A stretch of 64,000 nt of DNA, taken from contig JANTQA010000072.1 of NCBI GenBank assembly GCA_027625915.1, forward strand, positions 2,232,001-2,296,000. Reading direction: 5' to 3'. Made by a program: the position numbers and the translations under genes. This DNA is from Anaeramoeba flamelloides. Its lineage: Eukaryota; Metamonada; Anaeramoebidae. Within the stretch, counting starts at the first letter, position 1, and each line of letters starts with the position of its first letter. The notes below the pieces were generated by a model that searched no databases, was not told the DNA's origin, and saw only the letters and a program-made list of their open reading frames with translations. This document shows, piece by piece, positions 1 to 13,019 of the stretch.

Positions 1-104
1 TATCATTCAAAGTGCACACTAAACAAAAAATATATAAGTATCAATACTAATTAAATTATTGATGTGTTAAAAATTTTGGAGAGAGCATATCAAAAAAAAG
101 TATT

Positions 105-360
105 TTGTAAATTTGTTGAATTTTCATTAACAATTATTGTTTGATCAAAAGGCTACATACTATCAACTAATTGTAATTGGTTTTTCTATTTAAAATAATT
201 CAATTTTAACCCTAATATCAATCTTTTGAAAAAATTTTTTTAATCTCATGAAACAAGTTACGTAATTAAAAAACCGAAACCAAACAAAAAAAAAAAAAGA
301 AAAGAAAAAATGATTTTCAAAAAATCAAGATTATTTCCAAATTGAATAAATTGTGATATT
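105..360 (+). repeat. Diverged 250-bp dispersed repeat, copy 1 (partner at 39165-39420)
   Basis: The segment aligns by eye with 39165-39420 in direct orientation. Shared landmarks include a TAATTGTA block, CCTAATATCAATCTT against CCCAATATCAATCTT, and a following A-rich tract ending in an AAATTGAAT block. It is more diverged than the 611-1062 pair. No coding content was seen. Confidence 0.5.
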
Positions 361-610
361 GTTATTCTTTTAATTGTTTTAACTGTATCAATAAGTTGGA
401 ATTTTATTGGATTTTATTGTTAAGGGTTAAGTGTTTAAAGCACCACATCTGTTACAGGGGGTTGAAGTGACTAAATTCGTAACTTCGAATTCAAAGAGTA
501 AATTAACACATTCATTGGGAGCATTTAAAAGTTAATTTAGTTTTCTCAAAATAAGGTTAAATTTTGAATTTGAGTTTATCCATGTCATTTCTGGCAGGAT
601 TGTGCAATTT

Positions 611-1062
611 GGAAAAAATTACTTTTCCCACAATTTTAAAAATATAACCACATATCAACTTTATATCCTCTAATAAACCTGTTGGTAAATCAGAACAGTG
701 ATAAAAAGTTGAAATAAAAAATAAAAATAAAAATTTTTTTAAAAGTTTCTTTTTTGTTTTAATAAATTGGATTTTCAGAAAATGAACATCAAAAAAAAAC
801 AGTCTTTGTTATAATAAATATCTCATTTATACATAATTAATGAAGTGTAGCATTTCTTTTGAACTATTATCAACAATAATAACAAATTCTTCTTGGATTA
901 TTATGAATTAAGATTGGTTCACTATTAACATCATTTCTACTTCACAGAACATAAATCGTTTGCTAATTAAAACAAAAAAATCAACCCTGCTAATTGTTTT
1001 CTTGTGCATATATCCATAAATCTTATTTGTGTTAGGTGTTAATATTTTAAAGAAGCAATACA
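611..1062 (+). repeat. 450-bp dispersed repeat, copy 1 (inverted partner at 55951-56402)
   Basis: Reading 56402 down to 55951 on the minus strand reproduces this segment with few differences. Shared landmarks are the block around TTACTTTTCCCACAATTTTA near 620, the run TTCTTCTTGGATTATTATGA near 890, and GTTAGG followed by TTAA-rich sequence near 1034. Both copies are about 452 bp with little net indel. No ORF, terminal repeat or poly-A tail was seen, so the class is unknown. The high similarity suggests a fairly young duplication or transposition. Confidence 0.75.
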
Positions 1063-2174
1063 ACACACGTAACTTGCAAAAAAAAAATATTTTATATTTA
1101 AGAATCCAATCGTTTATACCTTGGTCTACCCGATCAATAAACCCTGTATTTGCTGTATAATTAACAGTATTATAATGTGTTTAATTTTATTTTTTTAAGA
1201 TTCCCAATCTTTGTTTAAATTTTTCGTTTAATTTGTTTTTACTTCATAATTTTTTTGTTTTTTTGATTGGAATTGTTGTTTTTATTTTGGATTTGCGAAA
1301 ATGCTTTTATTCAAAATAATTTTATCAAAAATGTTCCAAAAAATGAAAATTTTATATTTTTTGATGTAATTGTTGAGCAACACCTCTTTGAATTTCAGAT
1401 CAAAGAGTCAAAATTTTTCAACATTTAAAAAACTTTTTTCTAGTTTTGGGAAAATCGCTAATCCTTCAAAAGTAAATTGAAATTTTATTTATTGATTTGT
1501 AAAAGGATAGCAAAAGTAAAAAAACATAATTTTGATAAAGACTTTTTAGAATCCCTTCAAATTTGTTTTTAAAACTCGAAATATAGAAAATATCTCACAA
1601 GTTTGTCAATTTGCCAGAATGTAAATTTTGTGTGAAAAAACCCTATACCTTTTAAAAATTGAATTTATTTGCTTAATTATTTTTCAAAAACATTAAAAGG
1701 ACATTTGATTAAAAAAAAATATTACAGACTCATTCTGATATTTAAAAATATTTTAAAGTTTCTCAATTTTTTTTAAAATTATAATATAGGATTTTGTTTT
1801 TACTTTAAAATTTTCATAATCTTGGATATTTGATAGAAAACAATTTTTCAGGATCAGGAAATTTCAAACGTTTTACCATACCCAATAAGGATCTAACTCT
1901 TGATAAATTAATTTAATTTCCAATTTGAAGCTAAATCCTGAAAAATAATTTACTAAAAAAAAAAAAGTATGTTTGTTGTCTAAAAAGACATATATATTAT
2001 ATATAAAAGCATGGTCTTAATTTTAGATTCGTGTGTTTTATAATAATTTTTTACAATGAAAGATTGTTGGAACAATTTTTCATTTCTTTGTGGATTTTTT
2101 TTTATTTTTTCAGAAAGATAATTGCTTATTAAAAAAAAAAAAAAAGAAATTAAAAATAAATGACGGATGGTTAC

Positions 2175-5100
2175 CTGCTGATGTTACTAATTCTATTAAT
2201 TTATTTAAACTGATCCCACTAATTCTGTTAAATAGGAAATCGTTGTGTTTGTTTATTATTGAAGTGCTTGAACTGTTGTTTTCCCTCTTCCACCAAGTTA
2301 AATTTTGATAATTTTCCCTGAATTCTTTCCAAATATTTGTTTTACTAGACGCATTTTGAATGTTATTTTTTTTGGGTGATGGTACATTTATTTTAACCAT
2401 TTTAATAGCTGTAAATTGATAAATGCCTTGGAATTCAAGGGATTGTTCCTGGTTGATTTTAATCAATTGGGATTCAATTAATTTGCCGTTTTCATTTGCA
2501 TATTCGATATGGAACAATAGATATTTAACTTCATGCCTTATTTCATTTTTGATCGTTTGAGTTTTCAAAGAAAATTGATCAACTAACTTTTTAATTATTA
2601 ATTTAACTTTACAATTAAAATCAACTAAAATTTCAATTTTCCGTTGGTCTGGCAAAAATACAGTGGCAAAAGATGGCTTTCTGCCAAATTGTACTATATC
2701 ATATTTTTTACCCTATAAATATAATAAAAAAATTTAAATATTTGTGTTTTTAAATAAAATAATAAAATGAATATTAATTATTAAATTATTTATTAATTAG
2801 TAGATATAGATATAATTATTTGTTCGGTTGTTTATTAGTTAAAAAAAAATATTTCATTTTGGATTTCTTTTTTATTATTTCTGTTTCTGTTTCTGTTTCA
2901 GTTTCTGTTTATGTGATTCATGTGGTTAATAATATTTTTCTTAATATCATATATCAGTAAAATTCTTGGAGTTTAGTTTTTTTTTTTTTTTTGTTATTAA
3001 ATTACCACTTTTTTGAAGTAGTGTTTCAATAATTGTAAATAATTAACCCCCAATTTTATGAAATTTTCAATTAAATTATCCTTATAAAATTATCAAATGG
3101 GATTTTATAAATGGGGAAGGGGGGGAGTTATTCGGAATTGATCAGATATTTAAATAAATCAATAATATTATAATCTTTCAATATCAGTGAATACATTTAA
3201 AAAAAAAATTGAAGTCATAAGTATTGAAAAAATGGAACTATTTGAAATTTTAAACACCTAAAATCGCACATTTTTAAATATGTTTTATTTTGACTTAAAT
3301 AGATTGAAATAAAATATGGATTTGTAATCTATTTCAATTTTTTAAATGCAATTAATTGTTTTATATATATATATATTTCAATTTATTGTTGTATTCCAGA
3401 CTCTTATTGTTTTTTTTTTTAAGTATTTGAATCTGTTTCATTTTATATTCTAGTATTAAATGGCTTTATTCCAATAAATCCAAAGTAATGAAAAACCTTT
3501 TAAGAGAAAAAAAACAGAAAAATATTATTTAACGTTATGGTTTTGAAATGTTTTTAAATATTTTTAAAGAATTGAAAGAAAATGAAATAAATGTACAAAA
3601 TTTTTTTACTGTGTGAATAAAGTAATGTTTTGTTATTTTTTTTTAAGTTTGGTTGCTGTATATTATATATTTTTTCAAAATAAGACGAAAAAAAAAAAAA
3701 AAGGAATATTTTACTAATTTTGACAAATAGCCGCCAAGGCAATATTTTTTCTTCGTTTTTACCCATATCCCAAAACGATGAGAATTTTCCAAAAAATTTT
3801 TTTGGATTTCTTTCTTGCTTAATTCGTTATTTGGTATTATTTTGAGTATGTCCTTTTTGAAGTGGTCTTGTTTTGTGACAACAATGCCAAATTCTTCGCT
3901 ATTAATTAAAGAGTCTTTAGATTGGTAATAATCAAAAATTTGATCCAATGATAAATCTGTCGAAAATTTCTTTATATTTGATTTAAATTTTGGTAAGTGT
4001 GAAATTATTTCAATTTCAATCTCCTTTTGTGGTAAAGGGCGAAACTGTAATTTGGATTTTGCATATTTTATAATTTTTGCTGATGGCTTGAGAAATTTGC
4101 CTTTAAAATCACTTTTCGGAAGAAAGTTGCCCTTTATAAAACTTGAAATTTGTTCAAGTCTATTTCCGTTTTGTGTAATATTCCTTAAGCTAGGCGATAA
4201 ACAAATTGGTTTGTTCTTTCTTGGCTCAGTTTTCTTTTTATCAAATTCTTTGGATTCTGTTAAATGAGAGGCCTTTGACTCAAGTTCGCTATGTGTGCTG
4301 GACTCATAATTTGTGTTTCTTCCCAGTGACGATTCACTTCTTTTGAGATTTGAGCCTTCCTTTTTGTTTAAATTGTGGTTGTTTAATTTTATTACTCTTT
4401 TTTTTTCTGTTCCTTGGTTTTTTATTTCTTTTTCTGTTTCTTCCTCTTTCTCCTCCACGCTCTCCTCTTTTCCGTTCTCGGTCTCTTTCTTCTTCTTTTT
4501 TTCCTTTTTAACTTTCTTCTTTTTCTCTTTCTCTTTCTCTTTCTCTTTATCTTTCTCTTTCTCTTTATTTTTCTTCTTCTTCTTCCTCTTCTTCTTCTTC
4601 TTTTTCTTTTTCTCTACCTCTTCTTTTTTTTCATCTTTCCCGTTCTCTATCTCTTTCTTTTCTTTTTTTTTCTTTATTTCTTCTTCATCTTTTTTTTCAT
4701 CTTTCACTATCTCTTTCTTTTCCTTTTTTTTCTTTATTTTTTTTTCATCTTTCTTTTTCTTCTTCTTTTTCTTTTTTTCTTCTTTATCTTTTTCATTTTC
4801 CCCGTTCTCTATCTCTTTCTTTTCCTTTTTTTTCTTTATTTCTTCTTCATCTTTTTTTTCATCTTTCTCTGTTTCTTTCTTTTTCTTTTTTTTCTCTTTC
4901 GCTTTTTTTTTTTCTCTTCGTTCTTCTTTCTCTTTCTCTTTCTCTTTCTCTTTCTCTTTCATTTTCTTTTTCTTTTTCTTTTTCTTTTTCTCTTCCTCTT
5001 CTTCTTCCTCTTTCTCTTTCTCTTCTTCTTCTTTTTTTTCTCTTTCCCGTTCTTCGTCTTTTTCTATCTCTTTCTTTTTCTTCTTCTTCTTCTTCTTCTT

Positions 5101-5766
5101 TTTCTTTTTTTCTTCCTCTTTCTCTTCATCTTCCTCTTTCTCTATCCTTATATCTAACTCTTTACCTTTCTCGTTCTCTTGTTCTTTATCCTTCTTTTTC
5201 TTTTTCTTTTTCTTTTTTTTTTTCTTTTTTTTCTTTTTCTTTTTCTTTTTCTCTTCCCCTTCCTCTTCCTCTTCCTCTTTCTCTTCCTCTTTTTCTTCCT
5301 CTTTTTCTTCCTCTTCCTCTTTCTCTTCCTCTTTTTCTTTCACCATTTCATTTTCCTGATCTTCATTCTTCTCATTGTCCTTCGCCTTCTCTTGTTGCTT
5401 TGCTTGTTCCTCTTTTTTTTCCTTTTCCTCTTCTTCAGGATTTTTTAAATTTGTGTTATAAGTCAAAAACACCCCAATATTTTGCGGTTTCTTTGAGTTT
5501 TCCAGTAGATCACCAAATGTTGTTGTTGGTTTGTAATTGAATTCTTGATGATTAAAATCTATTAAAGAATAAATTTTAATTTTCTGTAAAATAAGAATTG
5601 GAAAAGTTGGAGTTATTTGGGTAAAAAAATTTTATTGAGAATGAGAATTTTCAGAACAAAAAAAAGATAAGGAAATTCGTTTAATTTTTGAGTAAATCGT
5701 TAACCTGGCGAAAAGAAGTTGAAAAGAGATTATTGTTTGTTGAAAATAATCGAAGAAAATTTTCAT
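2175..5766 (-). CDS. Multi-exon gene with talin/FERM F0-F1-like folds and a very long Lys/Glu-rich insertion (3' end unresolved)
   Basis: Inferred exons are 5766-5705 (ATG at 5766), 5584-3715 and 2712-2175. All introns have GT-AG ends, phases match (2, 0, then a phase-1 donor CAG|GTAACC at 2174), and at least 823 codons are open. Exon 2 opens with a beta-grasp-like piece and continues into about 300 residues that are almost only Lys and Glu. It then holds a second ubiquitin-like piece ending near GIWVKTKKKYCLGGYLSKL. Exon 3 continues with KKYDIVQFGRKPSFATVFLP and EILVDFNCKV, which is the F0-to-F1 transition pattern of talin-type FERM domains. It ends in SLNKLIELVTSA, which recalls the start of a RasGEF N-terminal domain. 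The family gives a likely role in membrane or Ras-type signalling, but this is inference. The terminal exon or exons were not found, and intron 2 (3714-2713) is about 1 kb. Confidence 0.6.
4400..5440 (-). repeat. 1-kb polypurine/polypyrimidine low-complexity tract encoding Lys/Glu
   Basis: On the plus strand this stretch is almost entirely C and T (CTT, TTC and TTT units with few interruptions). On the minus strand it reads AAA, GAA, GAG and AAG codons inside exon 2 of the talin-like gene. Local repeats of a block containing KKKEKKEIENG-type sequence, about 120-190 bp long, recur around 4630-4880. This suggests growth by unequal exchange as well as slippage. Long plus-strand Phe/Ser frames across it are shadows. 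Confidence 0.85.
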
Positions 5767-6429
5767 TCAACTTTTTACAAAATAAAAGAAAAGATCAAAG
5801 CAAAATTTAAACTCTTAAATCAATTAAACCGTTTATATTTTCAGTTTCTCATTTAAAACAGGGTCTTTAATGATTTCTTTGAATTCCTAGGATTTTCGGG
5901 AATGTCAAATGAGATTTTAGTGTAATTTTATTTATTACTTAAAAGGAATTGATTGGGATTTTTTTATTTGTATTTCGAATTAATTAAAGTAAAAACCTGA
6001 AAAATTTTCATAATAAAGTTCAAAACGGAAAAAGTGATCGAAAGGCAAGTTTAAAAAGGTTTTTTGCCAAATATTTTAAAAAATGCAAAATTGGTATTTT
6101 TTTTAAAGTAAAATTAAAATTTGAACTAATTCTGACTTTTAAAAAAAGTTGTTTACTTAAGTGTGACAACTTTTTGTATTCTCTGTTTAAAGGAGAGTTA
6201 AAGGTCTTGTTATTTTTTGAGGAAATGTTTTTGAGAAATGGAAGGAAATGGAGATATCATTTCTTGATGAGAAAATAATTTTACTTGATTTAGTTTGCCT
6301 GACTTGTCATAAAAACAAAACTTGTTTCGGATTACTGAGAAGGTTAAAAAATTTTTAATTTTGGGAAAATGAAGGTTTTTCAAAATTGATCGGTTGTCAC
6401 ACTTATTTGAGAGGCAAACAAATATTAAC

Positions 6430-6730
6430 ACAACACGAACTTAGCTGGCCATAGGCTTCTAAGAAGATATATTCCGAAACACAAATAATGGCACACAAGT
6501 GGGAACCAGTTGTTCTTGAAGCAGACAAGCAAAAAAAAATGCTTTTATGAGCAAATTTTTGGAGCTGGTACTGAAGCACGAATTTGTACACAGTGCCGTT
6601 TGGTGTTGCCTAACCAGGAAACGTCATCAAAAAGGAGTCTGATCAAAAAAAATAAAGTTTTTGATTTATTAACTCTTTTTGGAAGGATTGCTGTAAATTG
6701 CATCTCATTAGCAAAAGAAATTTTTTGAAC
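6430..6730 (+). pseudogene. Possible decayed coding relic
   Basis: This patch has visibly higher GC and peptide complexity than its surroundings. A frame from the ATG at 6488 reads MAHKWEPVVLEADKQ and then stops. An overlapping frame continues with GTEARICTQCRLVLPNQETS and reaches 6728. The two together look like a short gene piece broken by a frame change, but no family is recognised and chance cannot be excluded. Confidence 0.2.
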
Positions 6731-9700
6731 AGGATTTTTCCATCAAAAAAAAAGAAAAGAAAAGAAAAGAAAAGAAAATAGGAAAGAAAAAACATACACT
6801 ATCATTTTCATTCATCTTTTTAGTGTAGTTTGTGTTTGATAAAAGATTTTTTTTTTTGAATTGTGAAAAAAAAAAATGACTACTTTTATTTTTAAAAATC
6901 TATTTTTTGTTTGACTATTTTTTTATGGTGGGTATTAAAACACCTTTACCACAATAGAAATTTGAGTAGTGAAAAAGTATTTTTGGTTTTTTTGGAAAAT
7001 TAAAAATAATTTACTTTTCGAAAATAATGAAAAATTAAATAGAGAGATGAAAAACACCAAATTTGTCTGATTCGAAGGGAGTACAATACTTTTTTTTTAA
7101 AAAGGAATTAATTATCTTTATTCATTTTCATAACAAACTGTTTTATTTGAAGTGAAAAAAACTTTGTAAATAAGAATTGAATATTTTAAAGTGCGTTAAA
7201 AAGTGAGTCAAAATTGGGTTGTCATGTGACTTCCAAGTACTCGGCATTGTCATTTGATAGTCTTTTTACAGAGTTAATGAACAATTTATCTTTCCTTTTT
7301 TTCCATATTTTACCTAAAAAAAAAGTTTGATTTCACTGAGGAAATTTTGTTCGATTACAAATGGACGAGGAAGAGACACGGTTTGAAAACTCAATTTGAA
7401 AAATTACACAAAGCTAACTTTAAGGTGCAATCGAACAAAAGTTTGGAGAAATAATTTTTTAAAGCAACTTATCAGTATTTCCAAATGCCTATTTTCAACA
7501 GAGCGATCAATTTTTCATTTAAATGATAATTGTCTATGAATAACCACTCTTTTTTTGACTAAATTGTATTCCCAAAAGAACAACTTTTTACAATAATAAA
7601 AAGCGAAAAAATAAAAAAGGTGAAAAATATTTTGTAAAAATTAAATTTCAAACCCTTGTGAATTTCCAAAAACCCCAATTATTTGGTCTTTCTTTAGATC
7701 TTCTAATTTTGTGTTTTATTTTCTTGAAAAAAACTTCTGAAGATTAATTCAGAAAACCAATTATAAAGTTTCTCTCAAAAAAAAAAAAAAAAGAGTCACA
7801 ATATCCCTTTTTAAAAACAAAGAAAAAATTAATTACTTCATAGTTTTTAAAATATAAAATAAACAATTATGATTTGGATCTTTGAGGGAATCGTTCGCTT
7901 TTTTTCTTCAAAAAAAAGGGTTAAGATTTTTAAACTATAATTCAAAATACTTTTTAAAAATTCTCTTTTATAACAGTTCAAAAATCTACCCAACATTGTA
8001 TTTTTTGACTACTAACAGGAATTAAGGGTCTTAATTGATTTTTTAACAGAATTTTTTCGATTTTAAATAATAATTAAAATGGGGTTTAGTTTTTTTGTTT
8101 GAATTTTTTTTTTAAAACCCCTTAGATCCACCAACAAAATGTTTAAACCAAGCTTATATTTTACTGAATAAAACTCCACTACGACCAGATTGCATCACTT
8201 TTCAAGACAGGAAAGAGGTAAAATATAATCAAACTTTATATTTTTACCTTTACAACTTTTCGTTTACTAATAAAAAAAAAAAATAAAAGAAGGAATAAAA
8301 TAGGAGTGGGGATATGTTCTGAGAATATACCATGGCTCTGTCTTTTTCAAGATTTAATTTTATATTCGTTTCATTTTTTTTTTAAAAAAGATGTTTTTGA
8401 CAAAGGGAAATTTTATTTAAAAAATTGTTTATAAATAATAATGGTATGAAATTTCCTTAATAAACAATTTTAAATTATTGCAGAAAAAGAAATATGAAAC
8501 AGACTTTAGAGAACTAAAACTGGAATTAATAAAAAAATATTAGTACACATAACTATTGATTGTTTTTTCGTAAAAAAGATTTCAAAATGTTTTAGATATT
8601 ATTGATCAGTAGTAAAATTAGACTTTTAAATGTTAAGTATAAAATTCTAGATGATTTTCATTTTTACAATTCCATTATCCTTGATTCTTATTTCATCCAG
8701 TTCAAACCTAATAGAATTGTTAAAAAAATTAAGAAATAAATTACAATAAGTCAAAAATTACCATCTAATCCATTGAAATTAAATTGCCGACAAATAAAAA
8801 AAAAGGAAAATCAAATGAACAATATTTCCCATTTATTTTTTAAATATCAATATTTAACACTAATATGTCATAAATTGGAAATCTAAAAAGAAGATACCTC
8901 TTTAAAAGAATTGTCTTTTGAAGAATAAGAATTTTTTTTAGATCTTTTTTTTATTGATTAATTTTCATTTTTTGTAACTCCAAATAAAACAATCCAGCTT
9001 TTGCCAAAATCCCATTACACAGATACCTACAGCCCAAGCAATAAAAATTCCAATTGTACCTGAATATCTCTCCGGTTTTGCATAATTTCAACTTGATTGC
9101 TCTTTCCAGATCTCGTGTTAATAAGACTCCTTTTTTAACATCATAAATGAACCAAGTTTAATGATTCTTATGATTTTTTTTTTTAGTCTTGCCACCCATA
9201 AGTACCCCTTTAAAAAAAAAAATGGAGTCACCCAAAAAACTGAAAAAAGAGTATTTTGTTAAGATATGATGTATAAAAAACTTATCAACTTTAAAAAGCG
9301 AGTTTTTTGTTTTGAGTATGAATTACAACCTCTCCCAAGCACTCTATTTTTTTTTAAAGAAAATAGGAACTATCTTTTAGATAAGTGGTGGATGTGGTGG
9401 GTAGAAAAGCCCCCTTTTATAAAAAAAAATCACCACTTTCTTTCACCAGAAAACATTATAAACGTTTTAATTCAAATAAATATATATCCCCCATTTCAAA
9501 ACAACCGATAAAAGCTTTTAAATCTTCATCCCACATTAGCACTGCAAAGATAAATTTACTTTCTTTATTTAATATGCCACCAATTTCGAAAGATTGTGGT
9601 TATTTTTCCATATTGATATTTTAAATATAAATGAGAAAAAAATTTCAACTGATTATGTTTTTCCAATTCTCAATTATTTTCAAAGCTAACTTTCATCTGA

Positions 9701-10057
9701 GAGTTAAATTGGAAAAAATTTTGAGTGATTACCTTTATTTAACTTTCAATATTCACCACTTTTAGTGTCCTTATTTCACTCAATACCGAGCCACATACAA
9801 CACCAAAAAAAATCTAAAATAAAAAACAATTCGAAGACACATATTGCAATCCAATTCTTGAAAAATCACATAAAAGAAATAGAAGTAGATTTTTTTTGTA
9901 ATTTATAATTCTAATGCCATTATGTATTTTTATACAAGCCAATTCATTCCTATATAAAAATGTTAAAATTCAGACTTATTTTGACTAATATAACTGGTTT
10001 TAGTATTCTAAAGTTTAAATGACTTTAAAAATTTTTTTCAAAATTGTTCTTGAAAAT

Positions 10058-10081
10058 ATATATATATATATATATATATAT
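10058..10081. repeat. (TA)n microsatellite
   Basis: An uninterrupted TA dinucleotide run in AT-rich intergenic DNA. Confidence 0.95.
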
Positions 10082-13019
10082 GATTTTTTTTGTAAATGAT
10101 CTCTATTAAAAATCATCATTCTTTAAATTATTTTAATCATTATATTCCAAACCCAACAAAAAAAATTAAAATCTACCTCTTATTCAACCTAAAAATTTTC
10201 ATTTATACCCCCTCCGAAATAAGTATTTATAACCCCCAAAAAGTATACATTTTTTTTATTTTGTTATTTTTTATCAAAGATTATTCAATGGTCTTAACAT
10301 TTAATCAGAAAAATTTCCTTTTTTTTTATATGGATATATTTCCGAGTTATTAAAATAGCTGCTTTTTTCCAACCAATTAAAATAATTATCAAAGAACTTT
10401 AAATCTATAATTTATTTTTTTTTAAATAAATCAAAAATTTCAGCAACTAATGTACATTACAATAAAATTTTTTTCGGTGTTATTTTTAAATATAGAAAAT
10501 TCAAGATGAATAATCTGAGAAATAATACACTTTTTATTTATTTATTTATTACAAGCTAAAAGGATCATTTTATTCAAAAATTGCCAAATTGTTTTGAGAT
10601 TTTTGTATTTTAAGAAAATATTTAGTATATTATTTATTGAAAAAAAAATTTAAATTAAATAAAAGAATTGAAAAAAATATATAAAATAAACATTTTTCAC
10701 TAAAATAGGAATATATAATAAGTACACCCCCCCAATGAGTACTTTCTTCTGAAATTTTCTTATTCTTATTTTTTTTTAATTAATTTTTTAGTTCAAAATA
10801 CAAAAATGAAAAATGTTATTATTTAAAACACAAGACAGATATATTAAATGAAATCATTAAAAATTTTGAAAGTAATAATATATTTAAATCTTGAAATTAA
10901 TTTTAAATTGTATGATAAAATATTATCTTTTGTTGCTTATCCAACAAAATATCCTTAGTAGGGTAATTATTCGATGTCAAAAATATCTTTTCAAGGTTCA
11001 CCACCTGGATACTTCTTTAAACAAATGCATTTATTTGCAAAAATATTCAACGGTATCTAAAAATGATCTAGAAATTTATGTCTCAAGTTATTCATTTTAT
11101 ACAGAATAAAAAATATTAGAAAATTTATAAATGAAAAATATTCAACAATAGAATTCTTATAAATATTTTAGAATATTTTTCTTTTTGTTAAAAAAAATTT
11201 TTTTTTTTATGTTTTGTATTTTAATAAATATATTAGAACATATTAATACTTAGTTTTTTCCAAATTTTGTAAACGAGTAAGTAATTGTGATTATCTTTTG
11301 ATTTCTACCACCTTCGATTTCCACTGGATTTTGTAAATTGTCATCCACCAAACAGGGCAATTATTTATTTGGGGATCCCGATTACAACAAGTATAAGCAT
11401 ATTTTACAAGTTTTTCTTGTTTTTTTTTATACTTACTTTAACAATTGCAAATTCTCAAAAAATTACAAAGTTCATCAAATTTAATAATTGATGATTAAAG
11501 TATAACTCAATAAGTGTAAATGGTATTAATTTTCCTGAATTTTATGCCACCACATACAATATAGATAATAAAATTAATATCATTATTGAAATTGTGAATA
11601 AAACGAGTATATTAGAATTGCTGAATATTTTTTTTAAAAAAGGAAATTATCAAAAAAATAAAGGAAAAATTGATTATTTTATTATTAATTATTAATCAAG
11701 GAGCAAAGGAAAGAAAATGATATTTTTATATCTTTATGTGTTTTTTAAAATTAACATTTAAAAAATACACTTCTCGCCCCTCTTATAAATACTAAAATTT
11801 GCACTACTATATGGGCAGATTCTGAAATTTTAAAATTTTTGCAAAATAAAGAGTATCAAAATCACCATTAATTGTTTTCATTACTTGTTTAGTTGGTAAT
11901 AATATTACGAATATGTCTATAAAAATTTTAATAGCTGAATAAGAGTTAATTAAATTTTTTGATTGTTGGTTTCTTGGTCTTTTTGGGGATATTATTAAAA
12001 TAACATTTTTTATATTGTAAACAATATTCAAAAGTGTTTTGAAATCTGAAATTCTCAAAAAATTTGTCATTTTTTATTAAAAAATAAAAATTAAACCCAA
12101 GGCAATTATACCAAAATACAGTTATTCATATGTATCAAAAACCTCTTTTGTTCCATATTTACTTTTTTATACACCTACCACTCCCCTCCATAAACATATA
12201 TATGATAAGAATTACTTTTCTATTATTATTTGTATTTTTTGAAATCGAAATTTCAATTTCTATCATACAATAAGATATTTTTTTTCAATTTCTCATATAT
12301 CATAATAGAATTTTTATTTGTAAAATACAAAAGTTAATAATTAAATTTCAAAAGAAAAGAAACCAAGGAAAATACAGAAATCAAAAAAAAAAATAAAAAA
12401 ATCACAGTGGTTTAAAATTTTTATTTTTGAGACCATGCTTTTTAAAGTTTTTAATGGTGATATTTTTCAAATTTTAAAAATTGAAGATTGAAATTAATGA
12501 AAGTTTTTATATATATTTGCTTGTAACCTTCCAAGAATAAAAACAGATAATTTTTTTTTTCTGTTAAAAATTATACTATTTATAAAATGATAGAAATTGG
12601 ATTTTCTATTACACAAAAAACAAAAAGCTAAAATATAATTAATTCCTATATTCAATAAATTTACATAGCAGACCGGAATGGCGTTATCAACTTATTAAAG
12701 AAAGAGGAATAAATTAATTAGCACGGTGTAATACAAAATTTATTGGATAAAGTAATATGTGATCATTATTAATCTATTTTAAAAGATAAATTCCATGTCA
12801 CTGACCTACAATTTAAAAAAAAAAAACTTTATTAATTCGACACTTTTTAATATTCTTTTTCAATTCTTTCTGAAAAGAAAAAAATGTATTAAATTCAAAA
12901 TAGTACAATTTGTTTTTGATTTTTTCCAATAATAAAAAGTTGGTTTTATTCTCATTAGTTTATTTATTTTACAAATCAAAATAATTTTATCATCAAATGG
13001 GTCCACATTTTACAAGTGA

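Larger units (their letters stand above)
1..2174. other. AT-rich non-coding DNA with two dispersed repeats
   Basis: No convincing gene was seen. About 105-360 resembles 39165-39420 in the same orientation. About 611-1062 is an inverted, high-similarity copy of 55951-56402. The stretch 1700-2174 may hold the last exon or exons of the minus-strand gene that starts at 5766, but no continuation was resolved. Confidence 0.5.

Noticed and set aside
425-520. Possible tRNA-like segment
   Set aside because: No consistent cloverleaf with acceptor, anticodon and T-loop consensus could be drawn; no other tRNA candidate was seen in the window.
4313-5359. Long plus-strand Phe/Ser-rich open frames (up to 348 codons)
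   Set aside because: They are shadows of the minus-strand Lys/Glu tract; a C/T-only strand cannot form stop codons.
9266-9624. Two overlapping 80-codon plus-strand frames
   Set aside because: No recognisable motif, A/T-driven composition and no splice context.
11807-12070. 87-codon minus-strand frame starting with ATG
   Set aside because: No family recognised; length is within chance for this sequence, although a relic cannot be excluded.
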